Shown piece after piece: positions 1-11,745 of a stretch of DNA of 64,000 nt. This stretch comes from Bryum argenteum. Its lineage: Eukaryota; Streptophyta; Bryopsida; Bryales; Bryaceae. Below the pieces are notes generated by a model. That model was not told where the DNA came from and did no database searches. It saw nothing but the letters and a program-made list of their open reading frames with translations. The stretch's first letter is position 1. Each line of letters begins with the position of its first letter. The stretch lies in the NCBI GenBank assembly GCA_037043015.1, contig CM073328.1:2467409-2531408 (forward strand). Direction: 5' to 3'. A program made the translations under genes and the position numbers.

Positions 1-600
1 GAGTTTGAAGCTCACAAAACACCATGGTAGTTTAGGGGATAAACTTTCAAAAACCTTTGAGCACTCCTGTACGTGAATGGGATGGAAAGATTGTATACTC
101 AAGCATGTCCCCTTACGTAATTTACATGTCCCAACTCACATCAAACTCTTTCATTCTTGGAAGTAATCCAAAATACCGAACTCTCTAATTTGAAACTTGA
201 TAGATTCTACGCCAGCTTAGTCCGTATACGTGATTCAGGTACCAACTCATCAAAATGAAACAATTACATAAATCACCGAAGTCTTCCAATTCAAAGCTTG
301 TAGAGGGATTGAATCCTTGAACATTCCTATACGAGTTCTCTTATGCGATTCAGGACGAGACACTGATAAATCTCACCATCGTCGTACGTTTCTATACCAT
401 TCTTGAAAAGTTGAACTTTGTTCTTAGGTTGCGCACTTCCGGTTACAACTTGCATCAACTTTTTGACGGAAAAGGGCATTGAAGATCGCTCACACAGTTC
501 ATACTTTTCGAATGACCAGCACTTTTGATACAGAAAAGCACTGTACATGCTTTCCAGAGTGAAAAATTCAACACAAAATCCGGTCAAATGAAGCATCATG
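1..600. other. Downstream flank of the TDRD3-like gene
   Basis: No gene is seen. The stretch next to position 600 is presumably the 3' untranslated region of the minus-strand gene that ends at 601. The minus-strand open frame at 327-719 overlaps the last exon of that gene in another frame and is treated as a shadow. Confidence 0.5.
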
Positions 601-2867
601 CTACCTACGACCGCGGCCTCGGCCTCGTCCTCGACCACGTCCCCTGCCTCTGCCGCTGTCCACAGCGCTGGGCTCTGGCACAAAGCTGAACATGCTCTGT
701 CGAAGCTGTTCTGCAGCACTCATTTGTTTCGGCTGCTGCACATCCTGCACACACACATCCAAATCTTCAGTCATTCGCTTGTTCAATTCAATATGGTCTT
801 AGAGCAACATGTAATATGCTCGTTCCTGCCATGTACATTTGACTACCAGCTTGGAATTACGAGTCCTTCGTTGATATACGACATGATTGGATGAAGTCTG
901 CATGGGTGGGGTTTTTATAAAACGTACATGAGCCGAGTCTTCGAGATTGAACTGTTCCTGGAGTCGGCGAGCAAGCTCCTGGTCAGAAACGGCGGCGGAG
1001 TGACTCGAGCCCGGTGCTGTTTTCTTAGCTTCCCATTCATCCAAAGTCATCATTCGTTCGAAATACCAGTCATCATCATCATCGCGCCCTCGTCCTCGCC
1101 GAAAGCCCCTTCCACCACGCCCGCGTTCACTCCCACCTGCAGCTGCATCCGTTCTCCTGTCCAGCAGCTTCTGCGCAGCTTGTCGGTTTTGAACTGGTAC
1201 CACTTCTGGTGCCTTCTCTTGTACCCTCCCTTCTGCTTATCCACCATGCACTTAGTAAGCTATGGCCACTGCCGCTCTATATACTCGCCTACTCAACTCT
1301 AAAACCTGCCTTCGCAAAAATAAAATCAAAAACTAAACTCAAGAGAGTTTAGATTTAGTGGCCTCCCCTTGTGCATGACTGCCACCAGCAACTCATGCAC
1401 TTAAATGGAACTCCCAAACAATGTGAGCTCTGACCACTGCCCTTTGAATGGAAGCTTTAGTAAAGAAGAAACTTCGCTCTTGTAATACCTGTATTGTCGA
1501 TCTGGTTACATAAAAGGAGGTCGTACTTACACCTGGTTTGGGTTCTGATGTAGTGAATTGTGAAGTAACTGATTGAGCTTTATAAGCAAGAAATGTAAAC
1601 TGTGGCCACTGCCCCTTTGGCTCGCCTACTCAACGCCGTAGCTTCCCTTGTCAAAATCTGATCAAAAACAGAAACTTAACACCTAGATGGTTGATCTCGA
1701 ATCATACCTGGTTTGGGTGGTTCTGATGGAGTGGGTGCTGCTTGCTCCATAGGAGGTTTCTGAGGTGCAGCCTCTGCAGCTGATTGTGGAGGTGCATCAG
1801 ATTGTGGAGGACCGTCAAATTGAGGAGGTAGACTACCTCGTGGTCGGTAGGGCTCAGCTCCAGGCCGCATACGGTCACGAACATTCGAGTTATCAATATT
1901 TTTACCTTGCTCCCTAACATCCTGCGCAGCTTTGCTCACTGGCCAACGAAAAGCTCACAAGTTAGCAGTCTTCCAAATAAACGAATGGTTGAAAACGCTT
2001 CTGCTCGCTCTCAAGTATTTGAAAAACAAGGGAGCTCACCAGTGGGGACGCTTGGTGCTTGAGCTCCTTTGCCAGTAGTGGAATTCAGACCACGAAATGG
2101 AGGTGGTCCAGTGCCACCATCTGTCTTTGAACGAGACAAGGCACCAGCGTACTTCCTTTGCATCAGCCAGGCTTCGTGAAGAGCTGCAACATGGCCACCC
2201 TCCACTCGTATCGCATTCGGTTCTAGAAGAACTATCCCGCTGTGCACTGCTACTGACCCCAGTAACGTCACCTGCACTCATCGAAAGCTCACCATCTCAA
2301 CACCATCTTCAATCGAACAAAGCTAATAAGATGGAGCTATGGAGCTCGAAAAGTTGTGGAGCTAAGGAGCTTGGAGGGTACCTTAGTGCCAGGCGGGACG
2401 TCGACGGAGAGCGAAGGAACAGAACGGTACTCAATCGCGGTGAGAAAAGTGTGGCCGTCCGTGAGGCGAAGGTGCAGCAACCGCCCCGTCGTGGAACCGG
2501 ACCCCTGGTTACTCTGACTTGCATCTTTGATTGCTGCGACCTGCAATTCAAGGTTAGAGTCCATTAGACGGGACCTAGCTAGCTTACAGACGACGCGAAT
2601 TGATTAGGGTTGATGGGGAAGCGGCACCTGCAAGACGCAGGGAGTGGGGAGAGTGCGGAGGTGGAGAAGCGACTGCGTGTCCGGCAAGTATCGAGCGCCG
2701 GTGGTGCTCAAGTCGGAATCCAGAAGCTCGATTCTCACCCTTCTCTCTAACTCGCGCTCACTTAAAGCGCCTTCCTCTTCTTCGATTTCTGATACTATGT
2801 CGCTCACCACTGATGGCTTCAAATGCCATCCAGCTTTCTCCAAACCCTCCTGAATTCGCTTCTCCAT
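601..2867 (-). CDS. TDRD3-like protein with RMI1_N/DUF1767 OB-fold and RGG tail
   Basis: Six coding exons on the minus strand: 2867-2628, 2540-2382, 2271-2040, 1938-1708, 1205-928 and 744-601. All introns are GT-AG, and the total of 1284 bases gives 427 aa with no frame break. The N-terminus (about residues 1-80) matches the helical DUF1767 region. Exons 2-3 form the OB fold, with LRLTDGHTFLTAIEY, then VPPGTK and HSGIVLLEP. The middle is proline/glutamine rich. Exon 5 has VPVQNRQAAQKLL and MTLDEWEAKK, and the last exon ends in a GRGRG repeat tail. This order is that of the plant DUF1767/TDRD3-type proteins. In animals TDRD3 binds topoisomerase 3B and RNA; a similar nucleic-acid role here is inference. 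No Tudor domain was recognised. The start is the ATG at 2867; an upstream in-frame TTG is not used. The gene is divergent from the HIT4-like gene. Confidence 0.88.
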
Positions 2868-3453
2868 TGATTCTCTATCACTCCACAAGCATTTCTAAAC
2901 CTCGGCCCCTAAAACCCTGAAAGGGAGACTCAATGATTAGAATCCTCGATACTTACCCCAGATCTCCACCACTTTACAAGAATCAGTTGCACCTCCAAAA
3001 CCCTAGACACTGGCCAACAATATGGCCTCCAACTCTCTTACGAAGCTAGCGCGGAGAGTGTTTGTTTGACGTATCCTTAATTATGCCCACAGGAAATAAC
3101 AATACTGGCGAAAGGACCCAGTAATGATTTCCCACTGAAAATTCAAGATGCTAATTCAAAATCTCGACCGCTTGTACAAGAATCAGTTGCAACTCCAAAC
3201 CCTAAACAATGACCAAGAAGACGATCTCCAAGTCTCACGTGAAGAGAGTGTTTGTTTGTTCAGTAACCAATCCTTCTATGTCCTAGTTTCTAGCCACTAA
3301 ACACTGGCCTATCGAAGTCGATGTCGGTGTTCCTTTGCTCAGTTCAGGCTGTCGGCGCTCTAGTGATAGACCAGCGCTACTCCAGCCTTTTCTAGCAACT
3401 CTGCATGCTCCCTTTTCTTTTCGATTTGCGGTCGAGGGTTTAGGGCTTTGAAA
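2868..3453. promoter_or_regulatory. Shared divergent promoter between TDRD3-like and HIT4-like genes
   Basis: These 586 bases separate two divergent start codons, so they hold both promoters and 5' UTRs. The region contains a diverged direct duplication, about 2961-3069 and 3161-3258. Both copies share ACAAGAATCAGTTGCA, then CTCCAAA-CCCTA and a terminal GAGAGTGTTTGTTTG. Telo-box-like strings (AAACCCTAAAC near 3197, AAAACCCTAGAC near 2997) lie in both copies. Such boxes are known in promoters of growth and translation genes of plants. The regulatory role is inference. Confidence 0.6.
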
Positions 3454-4362
3454 ATGCCGCAGCGAAGTGCGGAGTCGGAGGAGCAGCGACCGTACGGGAC
3501 ATTATGGAGAGAGGCGTTTCCAGTGGGAACAGAGTGGGATCAATACGACAAAGTGTACGAGATAGAATGGGACTTCAGCAATCTGGAGCGAGAGTTTTCC
3601 TCAGGAGGCAAGCTGCAAGGGCAGCGAGTGTACCTGTTCGGGTGCACGGAGCCACAACTGCTCCACTTCAGCGACTCAGCGCGCGTGATTCACATCCCCG
3701 CGGTCGTGGCAGTGACCTCCCCGTTTCCGCCTTCGGACAAGATCGGCATCAAGTCTGTGCAACGGGAGGAAGAGCTCATTGTGCCCATGAAGGAGATGAA
3801 AATGGACTGGGTGCCCTTTCTGGCGCCTGATCACCACCAGCGCGCCGTGGAACGCTCACCGCCGCCCCACATCTTTACTCTCAAGTGCACGCAACGACGC
3901 GCGGCGCTCAAGCAACTGCACCAGGAGCGCATTAAAAGCTATGAGTATTGCCTCCCTTACATCTACTCCCCTCTCAACGAGCCCGACACAGTCGACGAGA
4001 CCATCGTCTCGGTCATGTACCCTCTTGAGCCTCCCGTTGTATGCGAGTTTGACTGGGATCTCGATGAGTTTGATGACTTTGTCAACGGCCTGGTCACCGA
4101 CGAAGTGCTCCCCCTCTCGGAACGTGAGAATTTCATGGCGTTTTTGAAGGAGCGTGTTGGTGATGAGAAGAAAAAGGTCCGAGAGGCGAAGCTTGCCAGG
4201 AAAAAGGCCGTGGATGACATGAGCCGGGACCTGCTCCTTGGCTTTCAGAGCATGAAATTCTTTAAATTTTATCCCGTTCCGAGTGAGAAGTACCCCGATA
4301 TCTCCCATCTCAGAAGCTCGTTCATCAATCGATATTACGGCAAGGCCACCGAGGTTTTGTAA
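3454..4362 (+). CDS. HIT4: HIT4-like (HEAT INTOLERANT 4) protein
   Basis: Intronless frame of 302 aa starting at the ATG at 3454; the frame also has an upstream TTG that is not a plausible start. Diagnostic strings of the plant HIT4 family occur in order: FPVGTEWDQYDKVYEIEWDF, KLQGQRVYLFGCTEPQL, SPFPPSDKIGIKSVQRE, FTLKCTQRRAALKQL, PPVVCEFDWDLDEFDDFV, a charged helical segment with EAKLARKKAVDDMS, and the C-terminal FINRYYGKATEVL. HIT4 in Arabidopsis is a nuclear chromocentre protein needed for heat-induced chromatin decondensation and release of silencing. The same role here is inferred from similarity only. The copy has only about 17 residues before the conserved block and lacks a long basic/acidic N-terminal extension. 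It converges on CLPS1 downstream. Confidence 0.9.
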   Translation: MPQRSAESEEQRPYGTLWREAFPVGTEWDQYDKVYEIEWDFSNLEREFSSGGKLQGQRVYLFGCTEPQLLHFSDSARVIHIPAVVAVTSPFPPSDKIGIKSVQREEELIVPMKEMKMDWVPFLAPDHHQRAVERSPPPHIFTLKCTQRRAALKQLHQERIKSYEYCLPYIYSPLNEPDTVDETIVSVMYPLEPPVVCEFDWDLDEFDDFVNGLVTDEVLPLSERENFMAFLKERVGDEKKKVREAKLARKKAVDDMSRDLLLGFQSMKFFKFYPVPSEKYPDISHLRSSFINRYYGKATEVL

Positions 4363-5022
4363 AGTGATACATTCCCATGCAGTGCGCATCATTGTAAAGA
4401 GAATCTTACTGTAAATCAATAGAAATCTCATTCACTGTGCAGTTCTCCTTCGTTTTTGTTCTAGAGCTGTGCAGATCTTACTCTTTGCAGTATGCAGCAT
4501 GAGAGTTCATCCCTCAACTCAACATTCCTACATACCCTCACTTGCAAGCATTACATCCGCGTGATTCCAACAAAGCATTGATCACAACCAGCGACACAAG
4601 CTCAAGCCGAAACTGTACCTTACACACCGACACCTCTCATGAATTCACTTCAGTCTAAACCCTCTACAAGGGCATGCAATTCCGTATTGAAACATGCATG
4701 TACTCTACTCCAGTGATGTTTTCAACTTCAACATGGCCATTGCATTACCATGAATACATCAAACCCTAACACACTGTAAGCAAGATGGAGATTGATGCGT
4801 TTCATGTTTCACCATTAAGCGGCTGCATCGGATGGCAGAGACATGAGACAAGCTATACCAATATTTCATACGTAAGGGGTCGTGAGTCTGGGAGCGTCGA
4901 CAAAAATTCTCGTGAAAGATTAGCATTCATAAAAATCCTTACACAGCAGTTGTTGATCAATCGATCTTCTGTACAGAACAGATTACGTCTATATATTTTA
5001 CACTCAAGGGTGAGAATGAAAT
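4363..5022. other. Convergent intergenic region between HIT4-like and CLPS1
   Basis: Holds the 3' ends of two convergent genes. There is no coding frame with recognisable content and no repeat with clear boundaries. Confidence 0.5.
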
Positions 5023-6034
5023 TCAGCAACTGTCGGGTTCAATGGAACTTAACAGGCCGTTTGTCCTGAGCTGCATGCAATAATCCTCCGCATCTTCTTG
5101 AGGACACACAATTACCACCGCAAGTCCATTGATGTGAGCCTCGTTCATCACATTAACGGCGATGTCCACCGTCATTCCAGGAATGGCTTTCATCAGCACT
5201 TGCACCACGTACTCCCGCTTGTTGAAGTTGTCGTTGTGCAGCATCACACGGTATGGCGGCGACGTCTTCTTCTTCCTCCTGCACACCATCCACAGATCAG
5301 ATCACACCATCCACAGATCAGATATGGATTCTGTTCATATACCCTCAGAACCCAAATATGATATGTATGTTGTCTCTTGTGCACAGCACTGCAAGACTGT
5401 AAGGATGCTACAGGAGGAGAAATGACCTGCTTGATATCTCTACAGGGAGGAAGGGAGAGATGTCATGTTTCTTGTCTTTTAGGCACAACATAAGTGTTGG
5501 TTATATCCTAAAGCCATCAACATCCAAGACAAGGTCACACAAATACAGATACTCTCTTCAAGTCTCAGAGGCATTACTATGATGATCACTCCCTTTTGAG
5601 AGAGATGACATGTTTATTGTGTTTACGCATTCCAGTGATCGTCGTGAATAAGGTTAGTAGTGCTCAGCCATTGCCATGACGTCCTTCTAGGCATAAACAT
5701 CAAAGATATCAGATACTAATGCAAGAGGCTTGTAAGTTATCATCTTCTCCTGTTTATGCAGCATCCTTTTTCGTCATGCAACTTACTTGAGATCGAATTC
5801 GCTCTCCCGCCCGGGCGTGGGTTTATCGAGCGTAGGCCTGTCCATGACTCCACCACCTTGCCCGGGGGCAGTGGCTGCACGCACCACACATACTCGCTTC
5901 TGCTTCACTGTCTCCAAGCCTGCACATCGCTTCTGCTTCACTTTCTCCAAACCTGTACAGCCATGGAGATTAGAGGACATTGTCTCTAAACCCTCGTCCA
6001 CAAATTGGCAATATGGGTTCCAGTTACGTACCAT
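5023..6034 (-). CDS. CLPS1: Chloroplast Clp protease adaptor ClpS1
   Basis: Two exons on the minus strand, 6034-5787 and 5278-5023 (stop at 5023-5025), joined by a GT-AG intron, give 167 aa. Exon 1 carries a transit-peptide-like N-terminus and then GQGGGVMDRP and PTPGRESEFDL, the plant CLPS1 linker. Exon 2 is the ClpS core: PPYRVMLHNDNFNKREYVV, VLMKAIPGMTVDIAV, EAHINGLAVVIVC and LRTNGLLSSIEPD. ClpS is an N-degron selector that hands substrates to the ClpC chaperone of the stromal Clp protease. An in-frame ATG at 6160 would lengthen the N-terminus by 42 residues, so the exact start is uncertain. Exon 1 contains a tandem repeat of GLE.VKQKR. The intron contains a 21-base tandem repeat (5283-5324). 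Confidence 0.9.
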
Positions 6035-7359
6035 TGATTGTTGTGGGAGGGAGAGTAAGAAACAGGCGAAGGCCTGCCGCCATCCCTTCAAGTATGCTGT
6101 AGAAACAATAGCACCAATTGGATTGTGAGTAAAAAAACCGAAAGAATTCTTCCAACACAATTGTGTTTAAAAACCCAAATTCTTCTCTCAGCAAACCCAA
6201 TTTCTAGAATGTGAAAGAAAGTAATCGCCAACCTCGGTGCGAGCAATGCCAATTGCGAAACCCTAGAGAAGAAATGGTTCGAAAAGACTGGGGAATGAGA
6301 TTGATCACGAGATTGAATGAATTTGGTGATGAAGCTATTCGGCTCACCTGTAGAAACCCTCGTGAGCACTTGCGATTGAGCGCACAATTGATTGCGAGAG
6401 GAGCGAATTTTCAGAATGGCGAATCCAAACGTGGGGTGCTCCGGAAAAGGCAGAGTAGCAGCTGCATTGTGGCCCGACGACGACGACGAAAGACGAAGGC
6501 TGTGGGTGGTCCACGACTTGTGTGGCTCCTGAGGATGCCCCTGCGCCTGGATGTTTGTCGTTCATATCGGACGAACGAAATTCATGTTTGTCGACGATTG
6601 CTATCGCTCGTTGGAATCCGTGATTTTTTAGAAAGCCAAAGAAGGCTAACAACAACTTTTTGTCTAACCCCTCAACTTGTTCTAGACTTATGATCTAGAC
6701 GTATGTCCGGCTTTGCCAAACTGGTGGAGTAAAGCAATGTATATCAACCCTATGCAATGAAGGAAACCTTTACTTTATGTCCACCAAAATAATTCGGGAA
6801 TGGGTTTGAAGCGAGTAGCATTTTCTAAAGTCAAATTAGGATACAATCACATGTGATGTGTTTTTCATGAAAAAACATTATATAGAGTCACCCCTTGCTT
6901 TGTCTCTTGTATCTAATTGGTAGAAATTTGCTCAGACCAAAGAAATGGGGTCACCCCTTGCTTAAACAAAAAAATGAAACACAAATTTTAATGTCTCATT
7001 CTAGTTGTAGTGATGCACATAAGGTGCATAGCTCAAAACCGACATACGTCTGATAAAGGCTCACTGGTCTTAATCACCTAAAGCTACAAAATAGTCTCGA
7101 ATGAATGTACTTATTGTTAACATTATAGAGTGCCATCCCTGAAGCACAATTTAGAAACCAATGCAAGTTCAATCTTCAAAAACTCATTACGTTAATAGCA
7201 CGGTTGTCTTATTTAGTTGTTTTCACGTCACTGTTAGGTGACAGAATCTGCAGCAAATTTGACGAAACCGACAAGGGTGCTAATTCTGTCGCTATTAACG
7301 CTTGAGATTCTGTTGATTCTGCGTGAGGGTGCTGATTTTGCCCCGCTATTAACGCTTGA
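6035..7359. other. Upstream flank of CLPS1 and intergenic DNA
   Basis: The first few hundred bases should hold the CLPS1 promoter and 5' UTR. A 160-residue plus-strand frame at 6211-6693 is arginine rich, matches no family known to me and overlaps the likely 5' region of CLPS1; it is not called a gene. The remainder is AT-rich with nothing recognisable. Confidence 0.4.
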
Positions 7360-7470
7360 GAGCGGGCACGGAGTTGCCTGTTCTGCCGCACACGCGGCTA
7401 TAGTTCTCGCCCTGCCGGGCTCGCCCTATAGCTGCTTGCGCGGCAGAACATGCAACTCCTTGCCCGCTCT
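7360..7470. repeat. GC-rich foldback (near-perfect palindrome)
   Basis: The left arm begins AGAGCGGGCACGGAGTTGC and the right arm ends in the near reverse complement GCAACTCCTTGCCCGCTCT. Pairing continues through TGTTCTGCCGC and CTATAG to a centre of alternating GCC/GGC. The whole 111 bases form one hairpin with few mismatches, in AT-rich surroundings. A foldback or MITE-type insertion is likely; no target duplication was recognised. Confidence 0.75.
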
Positions 7471-7639
7471 CTAGTACAAAGTAATCATGAGTTAAAAAAA
7501 AAAAAAAATTGATTCCACTAATCTTCATAAAAATTGCTCACACTCTTGACGTAATTACAAGTTTGCCATGCTAAAATACTGCCCATTATATAGCAGTGCA
7601 TCTTAACCCTAAAGGTAAGGGCACCTTAACCCCTAAAAG

Positions 7640-8130
7640 TGAGCACCCTCGAAACACTCAAACATCCTCAAAACTGCACTCCTTTTGATGCAAGATGTAA
7701 TGTTTCGAATATTAACAAGTTTTGAAACATGTAACAACAAGGTCTAATAACTAACTTGTATATAGACATGTACACCAAAACTTAGATGCAAATTCCTCAC
7801 CAATTGTGAGATCATATAACATTCAAAGTTGAAAAAGAAAGTTTTTTTCCATGTTGTAGAATGGCAAGGTAAAGTTTTGGGGGTTAAAAATACCATTCCG
7901 GAAAGGGAAGTTGACATGAGGCTCTTTAAATTTTTGTTCCTAGGGGAGTAAGGAATATGTTTATGCAATTTTTACCCTCATACAACCTATAAAACTGGAA
8001 GAAATTCTTGAGATTTGCTAAAATTCAATTACACATGCCCACTTTCAACAATTAAAAAGGCATGTAAAAATGATTGGAATAAAAATCTAAACTCTAAGAT
8101 CATGCCTTACTACCTTTTCTTGATGTGGAA
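7640..8130 (+). repeat. Dispersed repeat family R1, copy 1
   Basis: Patchy but colinear similarity to about 42480-42960 (same strand) and to 35130-35380 (opposite strand). Shared landmarks include CTCAAAACTGC, CTAACTTGTA, ACAATTGTGAG-type blocks and AAGGCATGT.AAAA followed by GATCATGCCTT. No coding content was recognised, so this is probably an old non-coding transposon remnant. Confidence 0.5.
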
Positions 8131-9145
8131 CAAACAAAACTTGAAAAAAAGTAAAATCTCAATCTTTGGTTGATTTTTGAAGTTACTGGGATTTAATCGC
8201 TTTTGGTTTGATTATGAAGATAAACCGTAGTTTGGGCAATTTTGGGCAAATTTTATATAATAATTCCAAACTTTGACCTTAAATATCTCTAAAAGTATGA
8301 GGAATTTTGAAGGAGGAGATGACTCTTCGAAAAAGGTATGGAAAAACTCTACAACGTGCAAAAGGTTTCAACTTCATTGGATCTAAAATAGTTATATAGA
8401 TGCTGAACTTAAAGGCGTATTGACCCGATTTACCCGACCACTCATCCTTTGCGGTTAACTTAACCTCGAAGGCCTAGAGGGTTTGAAGAAAACTTAGATG
8501 TGTTATAAAATGTAACCTTTATGATGTAGAGCACCAAATACAATATAAAGACCTTAAATCCTAGATTGGATTTATTCGGTTAGATTTCCTAAATAGGTCA
8601 ATTGGTTTCATAATCAATTAAAGAGTGTAAAACTTTGAAAATCAATATAAAATGTACTTTCTATAATTAATAATTGAACATTGGTATGATTGACTAAAAT
8701 CACATATCATTTGATAAAATAAAGGGAGGTCACCAGTAACCTATGAGGAACCATATTAGTTTCTCAAAATGTTAAGTTTTCTTACACTAAGAAAACTTTG
8801 CCATGTTTGTGACAATAGGCTTATTGTGAACAATCTATGAATCCAAACGAGATTCTATAAATTGAATGTGGTTCCCAAGGGTTAGTTGTATCAGAGTTAC
8901 CCATGAGTATCGTAAAGCTACTAACATGCAACACCGAAAGCGTGGAATTCAACGACCGACTCCAGTCAAGACGCTCGCCCGCAATTCAGCTCATCACCGT
9001 CACAATTTCTGGCAGCAACAGCACCAAGCTCGCCCTCAATTGCACAACACCAGCTTGAGAATCACACACCTCCAGCTTAGGTTTTTGAGTTTCCAACTAG
9101 AGCCGGAGTGTGTCAGAGAGAAAAAGAAAACCTCACTCTGTTGCA
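8131..9145. other. Intergenic DNA and 5' flank of the dienoyl-CoA reductase gene
   Basis: AT-rich up to about 8860, then a GC-richer 5' UTR-like stretch leading to the ATG at 9146. No TATA box or other site is convincing. Confidence 0.4.
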
Positions 9146-10566
9146 ATGGCAGACGAGTCGTCGCCGTTCAGAAACACAGTGCTGAATGGCAAGGTGGCGC
9201 TCATCACAGGCGGAGGTTCAGGGATAGGGTTTGAGATCGCCACACAGTACGGGCTCCATGGCGCCAGGGTGGCCATCATGGGCCGTCGCAGGCACGTTCT
9301 CGACGCAGCCGTGGCGTCGCTCGAGCGCCTCGGCATCACGGTAAGCTGCACTGAGCAATTTCAAATTCCGAGCACGATAGCATCATTTCGTGAACTTATG
9401 GATCGTAATTGCAGGCCATTGGCGTGGAGGGAGACGTACGCAAGAAGGAAGACGCGAGCCGTGTTGTACAGACAACCGTGAATGAGTTAGGCCGGCTCGA
9501 TATCCTCATCAACGCCGCGGCGGGCAATTTTCTCGTCGCCGCCGAGGATCTTTCCCCGAACGGCTTCAAAACTGGTAAGGGAAAAGTGCGTTTGTAAATT
9601 GATCGATGATTAGAAGCTTCAATTCTTATGCCTTTAGTTTGTGGCAGTGATGGACATCGACGCCCTAGGGACCTTTACTATGTGCCACGCCGCCGTGAGC
9701 TACCTTAAGAAGGGAGGTCAAGGGAAGGCGCCAAGTGATGAAGGAGGAGTGATCATCAACATCAGTGCCACATTGCATTACACCGCCAGTTGGTATCAAG
9801 TTCACGTCTCCGCCGCAAAGGTCCGCATCTCTTGTTTGAACTCTTTTCACATTTCGGAGGCTTCCAATGCGTCTCTTTCATTCGATCTCTTTCCATATTA
9901 CGGAGGCTTCCACCCCGTCTCTCTGTCTGATTCTGGTCGTCTGTTTGCAGGCAGCTGTTGATAGCTTGACGAGAAGCTTGGCTTTGGAGTTTGGCACAGA
10001 TTACAGCATTCGTTGTAATGGCATTGCTCCTGGTCCCATTTCGGATACTCCTGGCATGAATAAATTGAATCCGGCTGAAGTTGGCAAGACTACTGATTAT
10101 GTGCCTCTTGGAAGGATGGGAGAGAAGTGGGACATTGCCATGGCTGCTATCTTCCTTGCTGCAGAGACAGGTAAGGAAACTTCTCGCTGCTTGAGAAGCA
10201 TGAGACATACCTATCCCATTTAAAAGGATTCATATTCATCTCTTCTGGTCATTTTGTTTTTACTTACTCTAGTTTTAGTTGCTATATGCAATCCTAAAAA
10301 TAAGACTATCCTAATGGCTTTGTGTATCCGTTTCCATCCTTTTTGGTGCTTTGATTGACCAATATTTTTGGAAATTCTACTTTTAAAACCATTCTGAACC
10401 AATTTTGTTTGTCGCAGGAAAATATATTAATGGTTCCATATTACCAGTAGATGGAGGTTCATGGTTGTCAAAACCACGTTTCATTTCCAAGGAACAATTA
10501 CGCCAATTTGGTCGTGCTGTTGAAGAAAGGTCAAGGTCGGCACATTTGCCAAAAAGCAAGCTTTAG
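9146..10566 (+). CDS. Peroxisomal 2,4-dienoyl-CoA reductase (SDR family)
   Basis: Five exons: 9146-9340, 9415-9574, 9648-9820, 9951-10170 and 10418-10566. All introns are GT-AG and the total of 897 bases gives 298 aa, the length of the Arabidopsis SDRB-type protein. The Rossmann motif TGGGSGIG is at residues 21-28. Other family blocks are GDVRKKEDA, LDILINAAAGNFL, the unusual INISATLHYTASWYQ, and RCNGIAPGPI. The lysine of the active site is K176 (SAAK), but the classical SDR tyrosine four residues earlier is a valine; peroxisomal dienoyl-CoA reductases are reported to use Asp and Lys instead. The protein ends in SKL, a type-1 peroxisomal targeting signal. It should reduce 2,4-dienoyl-CoA with NADPH during beta-oxidation of unsaturated fatty acids. 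The start is the ATG at 9146; an upstream in-frame GTG is ignored. Confidence 0.95.
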
Positions 10567-11630
10567 ATGTATTGCAGATTGCCATATAATTGGTGGCACC
10601 CTAGATAGGACCTCAAAAGTCTAATTATATTGGAGATAATTGAACCATTGTTATATAGGAATCTAAGTCTTGGCTATCAACTATCTCTGACTATGACATC
10701 ATAATTCTCAAATATGCGATTCACAATTTGAATATGCATTTTTTTGAAGTAGTACAATCGTATTTTATTTTGAGGTTTATGGTGAATACCTCAACAATTA
10801 TAACGGTTGCTTTGTAAGGGAATTGTTAACCACAAACATAATTCATGGAATGTATTAGTTTTATTTATTGTATGTATACTATGAATCCTCCTCTATTGTA
10901 TGGCCACATGGAAGTGATAGTAGTAGATATAGTAACATACGGTGAAACCACCTATTGACATCATTTAAGGATTATTTAAGAAATCTATATACTTGGAGTG
11001 ATGAAATGAGTGGGCTATTATTTTCAGGGGATAATGGAAAAAAAAGAGAAACTTTTCCTATGTTTGTGGTATTTTAAAGCATACACGCTCTTAAATACAA
11101 ATTTTAGAAGTAAAATCTCAAAAACAGACACTCTAGATATATTTGCAACAAGGGATCTTAAAACTCTATAAAAACAAGAATCTTGGATGCTTACCTTTAG
11201 GTGGTTTCACCATATACGTATCTAAACAAAAAGAGGTAGAAATTTACTCTTTTCAGGTAGATTAGGGACTAAGTTGGATCACAAATCAAATGTGGCATGC
11301 TTTCTGTGTTGGGAACAATAACAAAGTGGTGAGAACATGGTGTTTGTTTTCTTAAACATGAGGCATGCTTCACCATCTCAAGGTCATATCATGAATCCAG
11401 AACTTTTCTTCATGATGCAAGTTTTTTCATGTTCATACAAAAGTACGGTACTAGATGTACTGAAAAAAAACGGTAAGACATAGAACTTAGGTCTTTGTCC
11501 TCTAGGATCTAAGAGCATGCAAAGCCTGCAATGAAGGTTATAGCTTAGAACGAAGGATGGCGGGTGAGAAACCCTTCCCTATGGAACAACCTTGTAACCC
11601 GGTCAATTGGTCAAAGTCCCCTAGATTTTA
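10567..11630. other. Intergenic DNA
   Basis: 3' UTR of the reductase gene followed by AT-rich DNA. No gene, RNA or bounded repeat was recognised. Confidence 0.4.
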
Positions 11631-11745
11631 CACTACTAGGAAAACAATGTAAATATGACTGACATTTTTGAATAAAAAATGTCATATAATTGATACTTGA
11701 CCGCTACCAAAAATGTCATATGACTGATACCTGACCGCTACCAAT
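11631..11745 (+). mobile_element. CACTA-type terminus with subterminal direct repeats
   Basis: CACTACTAGGAAAA at 11631 fits the canonical plant CACTA (En/Spm) terminal sequence. It is followed by two nearly identical 34-base direct repeats (11675-11708 and 11709-11742, with TGATAC.TGACCGCTACC), as expected for subterminal transposase-binding sites. No matching other end and no transposase were found. A terminus that resembles the opposite end occurs at 22614, but the genes in between make a single element unlikely. Confidence 0.4.

Noticed and set aside
327..719. 130-residue minus-strand open frame
   Set aside because: It overlaps the RG-repeat last exon of the TDRD3-like gene in another frame and lies in the 3' flank; the composition is a shadow of the real exon.
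6211..6693. 160-residue arginine-rich frame
   Set aside because: It overlaps the likely 5' region of CLPS1, has no recognisable domain, and has no splice or promoter support.
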